Assembly: GCA_023437745.1 (NCBI GenBank)
Contig: JAEZFI010000160.1
Span: forward strand, 1-14,815
From: Actinomycetes bacterium
GTDB lineage: Bacteria > Actinomycetota > Acidimicrobiia > Acidimicrobiales > Microtrichaceae
DNA length: 14,815 nucleotides
Reading direction: 5' to 3'
Shown one piece after another: positions 7,010 through 13,900 of the stretch. The notes beneath the pieces are model-generated. The model saw only the letters and a program-made list of their open reading frames with translations, was not told where the DNA came from and did no database searches. A program made the position numbers and the translations under genes. Position 1 is the first letter of the stretch, and each line of letters begins with the position of its first letter.

Positions 7010-7816
7010 GTGACCGATCCACAGGCTGAACCGCAGGAGCGGCAGGTAGCCCAGGCCTTCGTAGACCGGCCGCCCCAGATCGCTCGAGATCAACAGCGCC
7101 GGCAGCCCGGGATCGGCGTGCGTTGCCACGGCCGTCATGGCCCGGCCCACCCCACGACCCCGGGCGCCCGGCATGGTCGCGATGAACTCGACGTCGACGT
7201 GGGTGGACGACACGTACGCCGACGACGTCGCGACGGGCTCGCCGTCGAGCGCGCCCACCCAGTGACGCCACCCCGGCGCCGTCAGCGCCTCGACGGGGAG
7301 CAGGCAGCCGGGACGGAACGGCTGCAGCTCCGGCTCGGGGTAGCCCTCGACCATCACCTGCTCCCAGTCGCGGGCGGTGTCCGCGTCGACGACCTCCCGG
7401 ATCTCGAGCCCGGGCGGGCTCGCCACCGAGAAGTCGATCGGTGCCGGCGGCCGCCACATCAACGGCGGATGGCCCACCCTTCCGAACCCGGCGCCGGTCA
7501 GGTCCGGCGTCGGCCAGGCCGAGAAGACGAGGTAGCCACCTGCGGGACCAGGACGGTAGAAGTCGGCTAGCTGCTGCGTCACCCGGCGCCAACCCTCGTC
7601 GTCGAGCGGCGTGCGGATCACCGCCACGTTCCCGAACGGCGAGGCGGATCCTCGGTCGCTCGACATCAGCGTCCCGTCGTCGTGGACGACGTCTCCCCGT
7701 GCACGCGCCAACGCGCCGAATGCGTCTCCCAACCTCTGCGCGTAGTCGTTGCACAGGTTGTCCCCGGGCGGCGTCCCGGGGCCGTACCCGGTCTCGAGCT
7801 CCTCGTCGGTCTCCAT
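7004..7816 (-). CDS. GNAT family N-acetyltransferase
   Basis: A 270-residue protein whose C-terminal half (about 138-268) is a GNAT domain. The acetyl-CoA pyrophosphate-binding motif is Arg219-GRGVG within TMPGARGRGVGRA, preceded by the beta-4 strand VDVEFIA and followed by SSDLGRPVYEGLGY, the usual closing beta-6/alpha-4 region. The N-terminal half (1-130) shows no recognised motif and could be a degenerate second GNAT-like fold. The start is set by GGAGG at 7824-7828, seven bases before the ATG at 7816. The frame stays open far upstream, but that part is antisense-like low-complexity sequence across the lipase and small GNAT and is not part of this gene. It is the last gene of a likely three-gene minus-strand operon, 35 bp behind the lipase. 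The acceptor substrate is unknown. Confidence 0.88.
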   Translation of the reverse strand: METDEELETGYGPGTPPGDNLCNDYAQRLGDAFGALARARGDVVHDDGTLMSSDRGSASPFGNVAVIRTPLDDEGWRRVTQQLADFYRPGPAGGYLVFSAWPTPDLTGAGFGRVGHPPLMWRPPAPIDFSVASPPGLEIREVVDADTARDWEQVMVEGYPEPELQPFRPGCLLPVEALTAPGWRHWVGALDGEPVATSSAYVSSTHVDVEFIATMPGARGRGVGRAMTAVATHADPGLPALLISSDLGRPVYEGLGYLPLLRFSLWIGHR

Positions 7817-7823
7817 CGTCGAA

Positions 7824-7828
7824 CCTCC
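7824..7828 (-). promoter_or_regulatory. Shine-Dalgarno of the large GNAT gene
   Basis: On the minus strand this reads GGAGG, seven bases upstream of the ATG at 7816. It fixes the start of a gene whose frame remains open for a further 1.5 kb upstream. Confidence 0.7.
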
Positions 7829-7851
7829 GGTCTCGTCTCGATGGGCGTCGC

Positions 7852-8838
7852 TCAGAGCACCCCGATGCCGTAGATCGTGGGCACGCAGGGCGCCGGCTGG
7901 GCGTGCGCCGGGTCGAGGGCATTGAGCACGTAGCGGGCGGCACGGGGCGTCCAGGCCACGGCGCCGTGCTCGGCCTGGTCCGCCTGGCAGCCGTCCTGGA
8001 GCACGATGTTCGTCGCGTTGGGCGCGTCGAGCATGCCCACGGTGTACGGGGTGATCAGCTCGTCGAGGCTCGACATGATCGTCGTGTAGGTCACCCCGGG
8101 CACGGCGTACACACCGTCGGCGTACAGCTCGTCGAGGAACGCCGACCCCGCGATGAGCTGGCGGCAGGCACCGCACTGCTGGTCGAGCGTCGCCGTCAGC
8201 GGCGTCCCCAACTGACCCGACCACCGCTCCAGGGTTCGGTAGATCTCGACGAACCCGTGGAACGTGGTCCCCTGGTAGAGCGGTCCGAGCGCCACGTACT
8301 TGTCGACCTTGGACGCGCCGCCACGGAACTTCAGGTAGTGCTGAGGCATGACGGTGCCCTCGGAGTGGCCGACGAGGTCGACCTTGCTCGCGCCGGTCGC
8401 AGCGAGGACCTCGTCGACGAACACGGCGAGCTCGGCGCTGCTGTCCTCGATGTTGCGGAGCCCCCCGTTCCAGGGCTGCCCTGGCATCGCTCCGTAGGTG
8501 AGCGCGAAGACGCAGTACCCCTCGTTCCTGAGCAGCGGCGAGAGCGTCTGCCAGTAGGCGCGGGTGGCGATGAGCCCGTGCACCAGCACCACGGGCCGAG
8601 GATGTGCCTCGCTCGGCACGCAGTCGAAGTCGTTCGCACCCGGAGGCGACGCCGTCGGATCGCTGGCCAGGGCACGGAGCCAGGGAAGGATGTTGTAGGT
8701 GACCGGGAGGCCACCGGACCCGTCGGCCTCCACCGACGACGGCGCACTCGTGCACGACACCGACACCACCACGACCGTGAGGACGATCACGGCCCCGACG
8801 ACGCCACGCCCTCGCGTGGGCCTCCCCCGATCGGACAT
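7852..8838 (-). CDS. exported triacylglycerol lipase/esterase (class 2-like)
   Basis: A 328-residue alpha/beta hydrolase resembling actinobacterial EstA/lipase class 2 proteins. The N-terminus has Arg residues followed by a hydrophobic segment (13-27) and VSVSC with Cys29, a weak lipobox, so it is exported and possibly lipid-anchored. The oxyanion motif is LVHGL (85-89). The nucleophile Ser159 is in GHSEG, Asp259 in SLDELITP is the likely acid and His291 in EHGAV the likely base. Six further cysteines lie after the signal; the CGAC pair (222-225) and the others would suit disulfides in an exported enzyme. The ATG at 8838 is preceded by a strong GGGGAGGG four bases away, which favours it over an in-frame ATG twelve codons upstream. 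It lies between two acetyltransferase genes, 48 bp after the small one and 35 bp before the large one. Lipid or ester hydrolysis outside the membrane is inferred from the family. Confidence 0.9.
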   Translation of the reverse strand: MSDRGRPTRGRGVVGAVIVLTVVVVSVSCTSAPSSVEADGSGGLPVTYNILPWLRALASDPTASPPGANDFDCVPSEAHPRPVVLVHGLIATRAYWQTLSPLLRNEGYCVFALTYGAMPGQPWNGGLRNIEDSSAELAVFVDEVLAATGASKVDLVGHSEGTVMPQHYLKFRGGASKVDKYVALGPLYQGTTFHGFVEIYRTLERWSGQLGTPLTATLDQQCGACRQLIAGSAFLDELYADGVYAVPGVTYTTIMSSLDELITPYTVGMLDAPNATNIVLQDGCQADQAEHGAVAWTPRAARYVLNALDPAHAQPAPCVPTIYGIGVL

Positions 8839-8886
8839 CTGGCCCTCCCCGCCGTGCCCGCCCCCGGGGCACATGAGCAGAGTACG

Positions 8887-9195
8887 TCAGGTCGAGGGTG
8901 GCGGCGTCCAGTCGATCTCGACCGTGGCAGCGGCATCCGGGTGCTCTTCGAGCCAGTGCTTCGCGTAGGGACACCAGGGCGCGACGGTCTGGCCTCGTGA
9001 CGCCGCCGTCTCGACGGCGTGGCGGACGAGCCTCCCGGCGATGCCCCGACCGCCGAGCTCGTCGGGCACCCCCGTGTGGATCAGCACCAGCCGGTCCCCC
9101 TCGTCGCGGTAGACCAGCTCGGCCACCGTCCCGTCCACGGTCAGCGTGAACCGGTGCTGGTCCTTCTCGTCGACGACCTCGTGCTGGGTGTCCAC
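8887..9195 (-). CDS. small YjdJ-like GNAT acetyltransferase
   Basis: A 102-residue single-domain protein of the compact GNAT family seen in YjdJ-like proteins (the Acetyltransf_CG type). It shows TVAELVYRDEGDRLVLIHTGVPDELGGRGIAG in outline, with the acetyl-CoA-binding GGRGIAG at 48-54. The C-terminal CPYAKHWLEEHPD (75-87) is the conserved segment with the cysteine of this family. The GTG at 9195 is chosen because AGAGAGGA (9203-9210 on the complementary strand) lies seven bases upstream and family homology starts just after it; an ATG at 9291 would add 32 low-complexity residues. It is the first gene of the likely minus-strand operon with the lipase and the larger GNAT. Substrate and role are unknown for this family in general. 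Confidence 0.88.
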   Translation of the reverse strand: MDTQHEVVDEKDQHRFTLTVDGTVAELVYRDEGDRLVLIHTGVPDELGGRGIAGRLVRHAVETAASRGQTVAPWCPYAKHWLEEHPDAAATVEIDWTPPPST

Positions 9196-9270
9196 AGCGG
9201 TGTCCTCTCTGCCAGGTGGCCCCGACGATGCTGGCACACCGACGCGGAACTCGACGCCGGCGCGATGAGT

Positions 9271-9302
9271 CCGCCTCCGCCGTCCCTGCACTGCGGAGGC
9301 GG
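9271..9302. repeat. 10-bp inverted repeat in the divergent intergenic region
   Basis: CCGCCTCCGC (9271-9280) and GCGGAGGCGG (9293-9302) pair perfectly around a 12-nt loop. It lies upstream of the minus-strand operon and of the plus-strand DUF2262-like gene (region 9196-9441). It may be an operator or a transcribed hairpin; nothing decides between them. Confidence 0.4.
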
Positions 9303-9321
9303 GAGCTCACGGCGGTGCGAT

Positions 9322-9347
9322 CCCTGACCTTCCGCCGACGGTCAGGG
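9322..9347. repeat. 8-bp inverted repeat related to the 6983-7009 hairpin
   Basis: CCCTGACC (9322-9329) and GGTCAGGG (9340-9347) pair perfectly around a 10-nt loop. Its right half, CCGCCGACGGTCAG, differs by one base from CCGTCGACGGTCAG in the hairpin at 6983-7009. The two copies bracket the GNAT-lipase-GNAT cluster. Confidence 0.45.
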
Positions 9348-9405
9348 CAGCCGGCGTAGAGCTACCCGGTCGACGACCGCGTCAAACCCGGCGTCGGCGG
9401 ACCAG

Positions 9406-9434
9406 GCGACAGGCGCCACGGTCACCGATACGGT
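9406..9434 (+). promoter_or_regulatory. promoter of a likely leaderless mRNA
   Basis: A -35-like GCGACA (9406-9411, four of six matches to TTGACA), a 17-bp spacer and the -10 TACGGT (9429-9434) are followed by seven bases and the ATG at 9442. The predicted start point is the A of the start codon, and there is no Shine-Dalgarno. Confidence 0.45.
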
Positions 9435-9441
9435 TCGCCCG

Positions 9442-9963
9442 ATGTTCAGGAAGAAGCTGCCACCGATACGGGCTGCGCAGCCGACGCCTGTCACCGCGCC
9501 GGCGCCGGCGGCGATGACCCCCGACCGGTTGGAGCATCCCCGCCTCGGTGTGCTCCGCTGGGACGACGAGCACCACTGGTTCGCGGGCCGCCATCGCGAC
9601 TGCAGGGTGAACCTCGATCCGTTCACGAACTTCGTCCCCAGCCAGCGGCCGCACGAGCTGCCCGACGCCGAAGCGTTCGTCGACGGCTGCGCCGAGCGGA
9701 TCGAGGCCGTGCTCGACGCCTACCCGGTGCTGGCGGCGCACGTCGCAGGTGACCTGCTCGCCCTCTACAACGAGGACTGGCAGGACGGCGAGCCGATCGA
9801 CCCGGGCGAGTTCGTCCTGCGCCTCTCGCTCGACGCGATCACGGTCGACGCCGACTTCCGCTGCGAGGTCTTCCTCGACGACGGCGACCTGTTCGCCGGT
9901 CACGCGATCATCGTGGACGTCGACGCGGACGGCTCGCTGGGCCGGGTCCAGCTGTTCGGCTGA
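9442..9963 (+). CDS. DUF2262-like hypothetical protein
   Basis: A 173-residue protein without signal peptide or membrane segment. After a 25-residue proline/alanine-rich N-terminus comes a compact domain: LGVLRWDDEHHWFAG near 35-49, a helical middle (DAEAFVDGCAERIEAVLDAYP) and GDLLALYNEDWQDG. The acidic end LFAGHAIIVDVDADG...QLFG resembles the closing motif of DUF2262/DUF6985 domains (F-x-GH-x-I-x-V ... DG ... G). That assignment is from memory of the pattern and is tentative. The protein is very acidic. No function is known. The ATG at 9442 lacks a Shine-Dalgarno but fits a leaderless promoter; an internal ATG at codon 25 is the alternative start. A strong hairpin terminator follows 12 bp after the stop. 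Confidence 0.8.
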   Translation: MFRKKLPPIRAAQPTPVTAPAPAAMTPDRLEHPRLGVLRWDDEHHWFAGRHRDCRVNLDPFTNFVPSQRPHELPDAEAFVDGCAERIEAVLDAYPVLAAHVAGDLLALYNEDWQDGEPIDPGEFVLRLSLDAITVDADFRCEVFLDDGDLFAGHAIIVDVDADGSLGRVQLFG

Positions 9964-9975
9964 CGCCCCGAACGC

Positions 9976-10006
9976 GACGACGGCGCCCGTGCGGGGCGCC
10001 GTCGTC
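9976..10006. terminator. strong hairpin terminator
   Basis: Arms 9976-9988 and 9994-10006 form a perfect 13-bp GC-rich stem with a GTGCG loop, followed on the plus strand by AGTGTTCT. It is placed to end the DUF2262-like transcript and, from the other side, transcription of the minus-strand tRNA-Val ending at 10020. Confidence 0.75.
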
Positions 10007-10019
10007 AGTGTTCTCGGGG

Positions 10020-10093
10020 TGGGCCGTGAGGGATTCGAACCCCCGACCCCCTGCGCGTCATGCAGGTGCGCTAGCCATCTGCGCCAACGGCCC
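10020..10093 (-). tRNA. tRNA-Val (GAC)
   Basis: The minus strand folds as a full cloverleaf. The acceptor GGGCCGT/ACGGCCC is perfect with discriminator A. The D-stem is GCGC/GCGC, and the anticodon stem CCTGC/GCAGG encloses the loop ATGACGC, giving U33 and anticodon GAC. The T-arm is GGGGG-TTCGAAT-CCCTC with one G-T pair. CCA is not encoded. The CAT seen in the loop region spans the stem-loop junction and is not the anticodon. The stop codon of the upstream membrane-protein frame lies in the D-loop of this tRNA. Confidence 0.95.
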
Positions 10094-10718
10094 CGGAGCC
10101 AGGCACGATAGCAGTTCGCGAAGCGGCCCCCGCACGAGGCCCGGGCGGCGCGGGCGCCGGCCGGGCACCGCCCGCGCCGAGCGCCCACCCGACGACGCCG
10201 AGCGCCGCCCCGACGCCCATCGTCCACACCCCCGAGCCCAGCTGCGTCGTGACCCCTGCCCCGGGCGTCGTCACGTCGACGACGATCGCGGCGACGCCAC
10301 CCACCGCGGCGAACGCGAGCAGGCCCGCGACCACCCGGAACCAGCGTCCACCCGCCCGCAGCAGGCCGGCGACGGCCAGGAAGCAGATCCCCACACCGAC
10401 CGCCGTGATCCCGGGTCCGTAGCTGACGTTCCCGACGACGTTCGTCCATCCGCTGCCGTCGCGCACGCCGAGGGCCAGGAAGTCCGCGGTCACCCACGGC
10501 ATGAAGCTGCCGCCGACGAGGGCCACACCGCCCACCGCGGCGAGGAGGCCCCCGACGCCACGGCGGTCGAGGCGCCGGCGCGCCTGCTCGATCCAGGTCG
10601 GTGCCGGGGTGACGCCGCCCAGGGGATCGCCACCCAGCCATGCCCGGCGCGGCTCCGCGGCGACCTCGGGAGGAGGCGGCGGCAGCGGCGGCGGTGGCTC
10701 GATCTGTGCGGGTTGCAT
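10071..10718 (-). CDS. four-helix membrane protein with proline-rich N-terminus
   Basis: A 215-residue hypothetical membrane protein. Residues 1-45 are rich in proline (QIEPPPPLPPPPPEV) and probably cytoplasmic. Four hydrophobic segments follow at about 54-76, 101-120, 126-149 and 162-184, the first containing FMPW. I do not recognise a family beyond this layout, which is common among small uncharacterised actinobacterial membrane proteins. The ATG at 10718 is chosen because earlier starts would cross the tRNA-Cys terminator hairpin; GAGG lies four bases upstream. The frame stops only at a TAG inside the tRNA-Val D-loop, overlapping the tRNA by 23 bp. The last 15 codons contain seven ending in A or T, unlike the rest, and also cover the tRNA's -10 box. 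The C-terminal tail is therefore probably a stop-loss extension. Function unknown. Confidence 0.75.
   Translation of the reverse strand: MQPAQIEPPPPLPPPPPEVAAEPRRAWLGGDPLGGVTPAPTWIEQARRRLDRRGVGGLLAAVGGVALVGGSFMPWVTADFLALGVRDGSGWTNVVGNVSYGPGITAVGVGICFLAVAGLLRAGGRWFRVVAGLLAFAAVGGVAAIVVDVTTPGAGVTTQLGSGVWTMGVGAALGVVGWALGAGGARPAPAPPGPRAGAASRTAIVPGSGAVGADG
10105..10110 (-). promoter_or_regulatory. -10 box for tRNA-Val
   Basis: The minus strand reads TATCGT, a TANNNT match, 11 bases upstream of the mature tRNA 5' end. This predicts a leader of about five bases. It lies inside the 3' end of the membrane-protein frame. No clear -35 box. Confidence 0.4.
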
Positions 10719-10736
10719 GCGACCTCGGGCGGGATC

Positions 10737-10770
10737 GATGGCCGGCCCCGGCGCACCGGGGCCGGCCATC
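10737..10770 (-). terminator. terminator hairpin after tRNA-Cys
   Basis: Arms 10737-10751 and 10756-10770 form a perfect 15-bp stem with a 4-nt CGCA loop, starting eight bases after the tRNA-Cys 3' end. It also separates the tRNA from the membrane-protein start at 10718. No T-tract follows on the minus strand. Confidence 0.7.
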
Positions 10771-10777
10771 GGTTGAG

Positions 10778-10848
10778 AGGCGACGAGGGGAATCGAACCC
10801 CTGTGCAAGGCTTTGCAGGCCTCTGCCTAACCACTCGGCCACGTCGCC
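10778..10848 (-). tRNA. tRNA-Cys (GCA)
   Basis: The minus strand gives acceptor GGCGACG/CGTCGCC with discriminator U, typical of tRNA-Cys. The anticodon stem GAGGC/GCCTT encloses the loop CTGCAAA, with U33 and anticodon GCA. The T-arm is AGGGG-TTCGATT-CCCCT, perfectly paired. CCA is not encoded. Downstream lie a 15-bp terminator hairpin and the membrane-protein gene on the same strand. Confidence 0.96.
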
Positions 10849-10857
10849 GGCTCGCTC

Positions 10858-10863
10858 ACCATA
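10858..10863 (-). promoter_or_regulatory. -10 box for tRNA-Cys
   Basis: The minus strand reads TATGGT, a TANNNT match, nine bases upstream of the tRNA 5' end. It parallels the TATCGT box before tRNA-Val. The -35 region is not recognisable. Confidence 0.45.
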
Positions 10864-10927
10864 GCGGGACCGCACTCCGGCCCCGGTCCCGGGTTCGGCC
10901 TGCCCCGGCGTCGCAGCGGTGCTCCCG

Positions 10928-10954
10928 TAGGCTGACAGGGTGATCGGCCCTGTC
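10928..10954 (+). promoter_or_regulatory. -10 box plus inverted repeat upstream of the permease
   Basis: TAGGCT (10928-10933) fits TANNNT and predicts a start point at about 10940. Immediately downstream, GACAGGG (10934-10940) and CCCTGTC (10948-10954) are a perfect 7-bp inverted repeat with a 7-nt spacer. The repeat could be an operator covering the start point or a 5' hairpin. No -35 box is visible. Confidence 0.3.
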
Positions 10955-10975
10955 CACGCGCCCCGACTCGGTTGA
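10940..10975 (+). CDS. possible 11-codon leaderless upstream ORF
   Basis: A GTG at the predicted transcription start opens an 11-residue frame (VIGPVHAPRLG, with initiator Met) that stops with TGA five bases before the permease ATG at 10981. The permease start has no good Shine-Dalgarno, so termination-reinitiation coupling is conceivable. The peptide has no recognisable features and the call depends on the -10 assignment. Confidence 0.2.
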   Translation: MIGPVHAPRLG

Positions 10976-10980
10976 GCTCG

Positions 10981-13900
10981 ATGGACGGTGGGCGCGAGGC
11001 GTCCGGCACCCCCTCGACCGGGCCGTCGCTGGTCCCGGCCACGACGGACGAGACCTGGCTGAGGGCGCTGCGGCCTCGCGGGGCGCCGCACCCCGATTCG
11101 CTCGTACCGCCGCCGCTCCCGCCGCAGCCGCCGCCCATCCCTCGCCAGCACCCCGGACCGCAGCCGCCACCGCTGCCCGGGCAGCACCGCGGTCCCCAGC
11201 CCCCGCCGATCCCACGCCCGCAGCCCGAGATCGACGAGCCGGTCGTCAGCACCGAGCGGATGTTCGGTGCGGTGCCACCGCGCCCGACGGACGAGGGCAG
11301 CAGCACGCGGGGGTTCCGGGCGACGCTCGCCACGATGGTCCGCGAGCGCCGTCGCATCGCGTGGTCGGTCGTCGTCGTCGCGCTCGGCGTCGGGTACCTC
11401 GCCGGCTCGCTGTCGCTCCTGGGGCGGGTCGGCGCAGGCCTCTCGGCGATGGCGGGCACCGGCACGGAGCGCGCCGACCTCGTGATCGAGGGCTCGATCG
11501 CCGTGGACTCGCCACTGGAGCAGGTCCGCCGGCTGGTGCCCGACTCGCTGCGCCTCTTCCTCGAGGAGGTCGACGGGGTCGAGGCCGTCGACGCCAGGAT
11601 CGACGACATCGCGGTGATCGTCGACCGGAACGGGCGTCCGCTGGTCCCGCTCGGCGTCACGGAGCGGCCTGCCGGTGCGAACTGGCCGGCCGTCGACGCG
11701 TTGAACCCCTACCGCTTCGTCGGGAATGGCGCGCCCCCGACCGGGCCGGGTGAGGTGGTCATCGACCTCCACACCGCCCAGGCCGGCGGCATCGAGGTGG
11801 GCCAGACGGTGCTCATCGCCACCAAGACCATCCCGGAGGTCTTCACCGTCACGGGCATCGTCACGCTCGGCGAGGACGAGCTGCCGGAGGGCTCCTCGCT
11901 CGCCCTGTTCGAGACCGGCGTGGCCCGCGGCCTCTTCGATCGCGGCACCGACGACAACTCGATCGGCATCCAGCTCGCCGACGGCGCCGACGAGGACGCC
12001 GTGATCTCGACGATCCGCACCATCCTCCCGCCGGGGGCCGAGGTGGTCGACGGCCGGACGTTCGAGGCCCACCGGGAGACCGTGCTCGCCAAGTCGTTCA
12101 GCCTGATCACCTACCTGCTCATCGGCTTCGCCGCGCTCGCCATCGTGGTGAGCACCTTCACGGTCGCCAACTCGAACGCCCTGCTGTTCGCCCGGCGCCG
12201 CCAGGGGTTCGCCCTCCTGCGGCTGGTCGGCGCCTCGCCGCGCCAGCTCCGCGTGGCGGCCGCCGTGGAGGCCGCGCTCGTCGGCCTGGCAGCGGTCGTG
12301 GTGGGCGTCCCGCTGGGCCTGCTGTTCGGCGCGGGGATCGAGCGGGCGCTGGGCGCGCTGGGCACGGCCATCCCCGTGGCCGGCCCCAGCATCACGCCGA
12401 ACCTGGTCCTCGCCGTGCTCGCCGTGGGGCTCGGCGTCACCGTGCTCACGGCGCTCCTCCCCGCTCGCGACGCCGCCCGGGTGGCCCCGATCGTCGCCCT
12501 GACGCGCTCGGACGACGAGTCCGAAGCCGGTCTCCCCCGGTGGGTGTCCCCGCTCGTCGGGCTGGCCGTCGGAGCGATCGCCGGAGCCCTCCTGGCCTGG
12601 ACGCTCGCCGACGGCGCACGGTCGCTGGGCGTCGGCGCGGGGATCGGCGGGGCGGTCGGGCTGGTGGCCGTCCTGGTGCCCCGGCTCCTGTCCGTCGTGG
12701 TGGGTGCCTGCGCCCGCTTGTTCGTCGGCCGCTCGCCCTCGCTGCGCTCGCTGACCGCGCTCCGCTCCCGACGCGCACGGTCGAGGGCGGCCGCCACGGC
12801 GGCGGCGCTGGCCGTGGCGACCCTCGTCGTGGCGGGGCTCTCCACCCTCTCGTCCTCCTTCGTCGCCTCGGTCGACGCACAGGTGTCGGACACGCTGCTC
12901 GCCGATCTGGTCGTGGACTCGGGGACGTTCAGCCGGGGCGGGCTCCCCGAGGCGCTGGTGGACGAGCTCAAGACCGTCCCCGGCGTCACCGCGGTCTCGG
13001 GGGTCCGGGTGGGCAACGCAGCGTGGATCGGCACGTCGCCCAACGTGCGGATCTCGGCCATGGCCGGCGACTCGATGTTCAAGCTGGTCGACCTGGCGGT
13101 GCAGAACCCTCCCCAGCGCCTCACGCCCGACGAGATCGTGATCTCGCGCAGCCTGGCGAAGCACCTCGGCGTGGCCGTGGGCGATCAGGTGCCCGTCACC
13201 TTCACCTCTGCGACGAGCTACCTGACCGTCGCCGGGATCTTCGATCGCCCGTTCGCGCTCCTCGGCGAGGCGATCATCGAGACGAGCGTCCTCGACGAGT
13301 CCACCCCGTCGAGCGTCGACCTCGTCGCCATGGTGCGGCTCAACCCGAAGGAGCGGGAGAGCGCCACCGCGCAGATCGAGCAGGTCGCCGCGCGGTACGG
13401 CGTGGACTCGGTCCTCCCGCCGTCCGAGCTCATCTCGAAGCGCACCGGCATCCTGCGCGGGTTCGAGCAGGTGATCCGCTGGATGCTGCTGTTCTCGGTG
13501 GCCCTCGCGGTGATCGGTGTGGCGAACACCCTGCAGCTCAGCGTCAACGAGCGACGACGCGAGCTCGGCCTGATCCGTGCCGTCGGCGGCTCGGCGTCGC
13601 AGGTGATCCGGCTGGTGGTGGTGGAGGCGCTCGCCCTGTCGGTGGTCGGTGTCCTGGCCGGCACGTTGCTCGGCGTCGCGCTCGCGTACGGCACCGTCCG
13701 GTCGCTCGCCTCGCTCGGGCTCGACCAGTTCCACCTGCCCTGGGTCGTCGTGGGCGGGACGGCCCTGGCGGCCGCGGCGTTCGGTGTCGTCGGCGCCTGG
13801 ATGCCCGCCCGGCGCGCCGCCCGGTCGGGGATCCTCGACGCGCTCGGCGAGGTGGACCGCCCAGAACGCGAGCGGGTCCCCCACCGACCCGGGGAGTTCC

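Noticed and set aside
7817..9310. Upstream extension of the large GNAT frame to 768 codons
   Set aside because: The extension overlaps the lipase and small GNAT on the same strand in another frame and has no domain. GGAGG before the ATG at 7816 marks the real start.
10052..10066. CAT in the tRNA at 10020-10093 read as a Met or Ile2 anticodon
   Set aside because: Folding the CCTGC/GCAGG stem leaves the seven-base loop ATGACGC, so the anticodon is GAC (Val). CAT straddles the stem and loop.
10719..10808. Longer start for the four-helix membrane protein
   Set aside because: The extension would cross the 15-bp tRNA-Cys terminator and enter the tRNA-Cys gene.
11361..11753. Overlapping arginine-rich plus-strand frames within the permease
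   Set aside because: They are out-of-frame shadows. Frame 1 shows permease helices and motifs with G/C third positions throughout.
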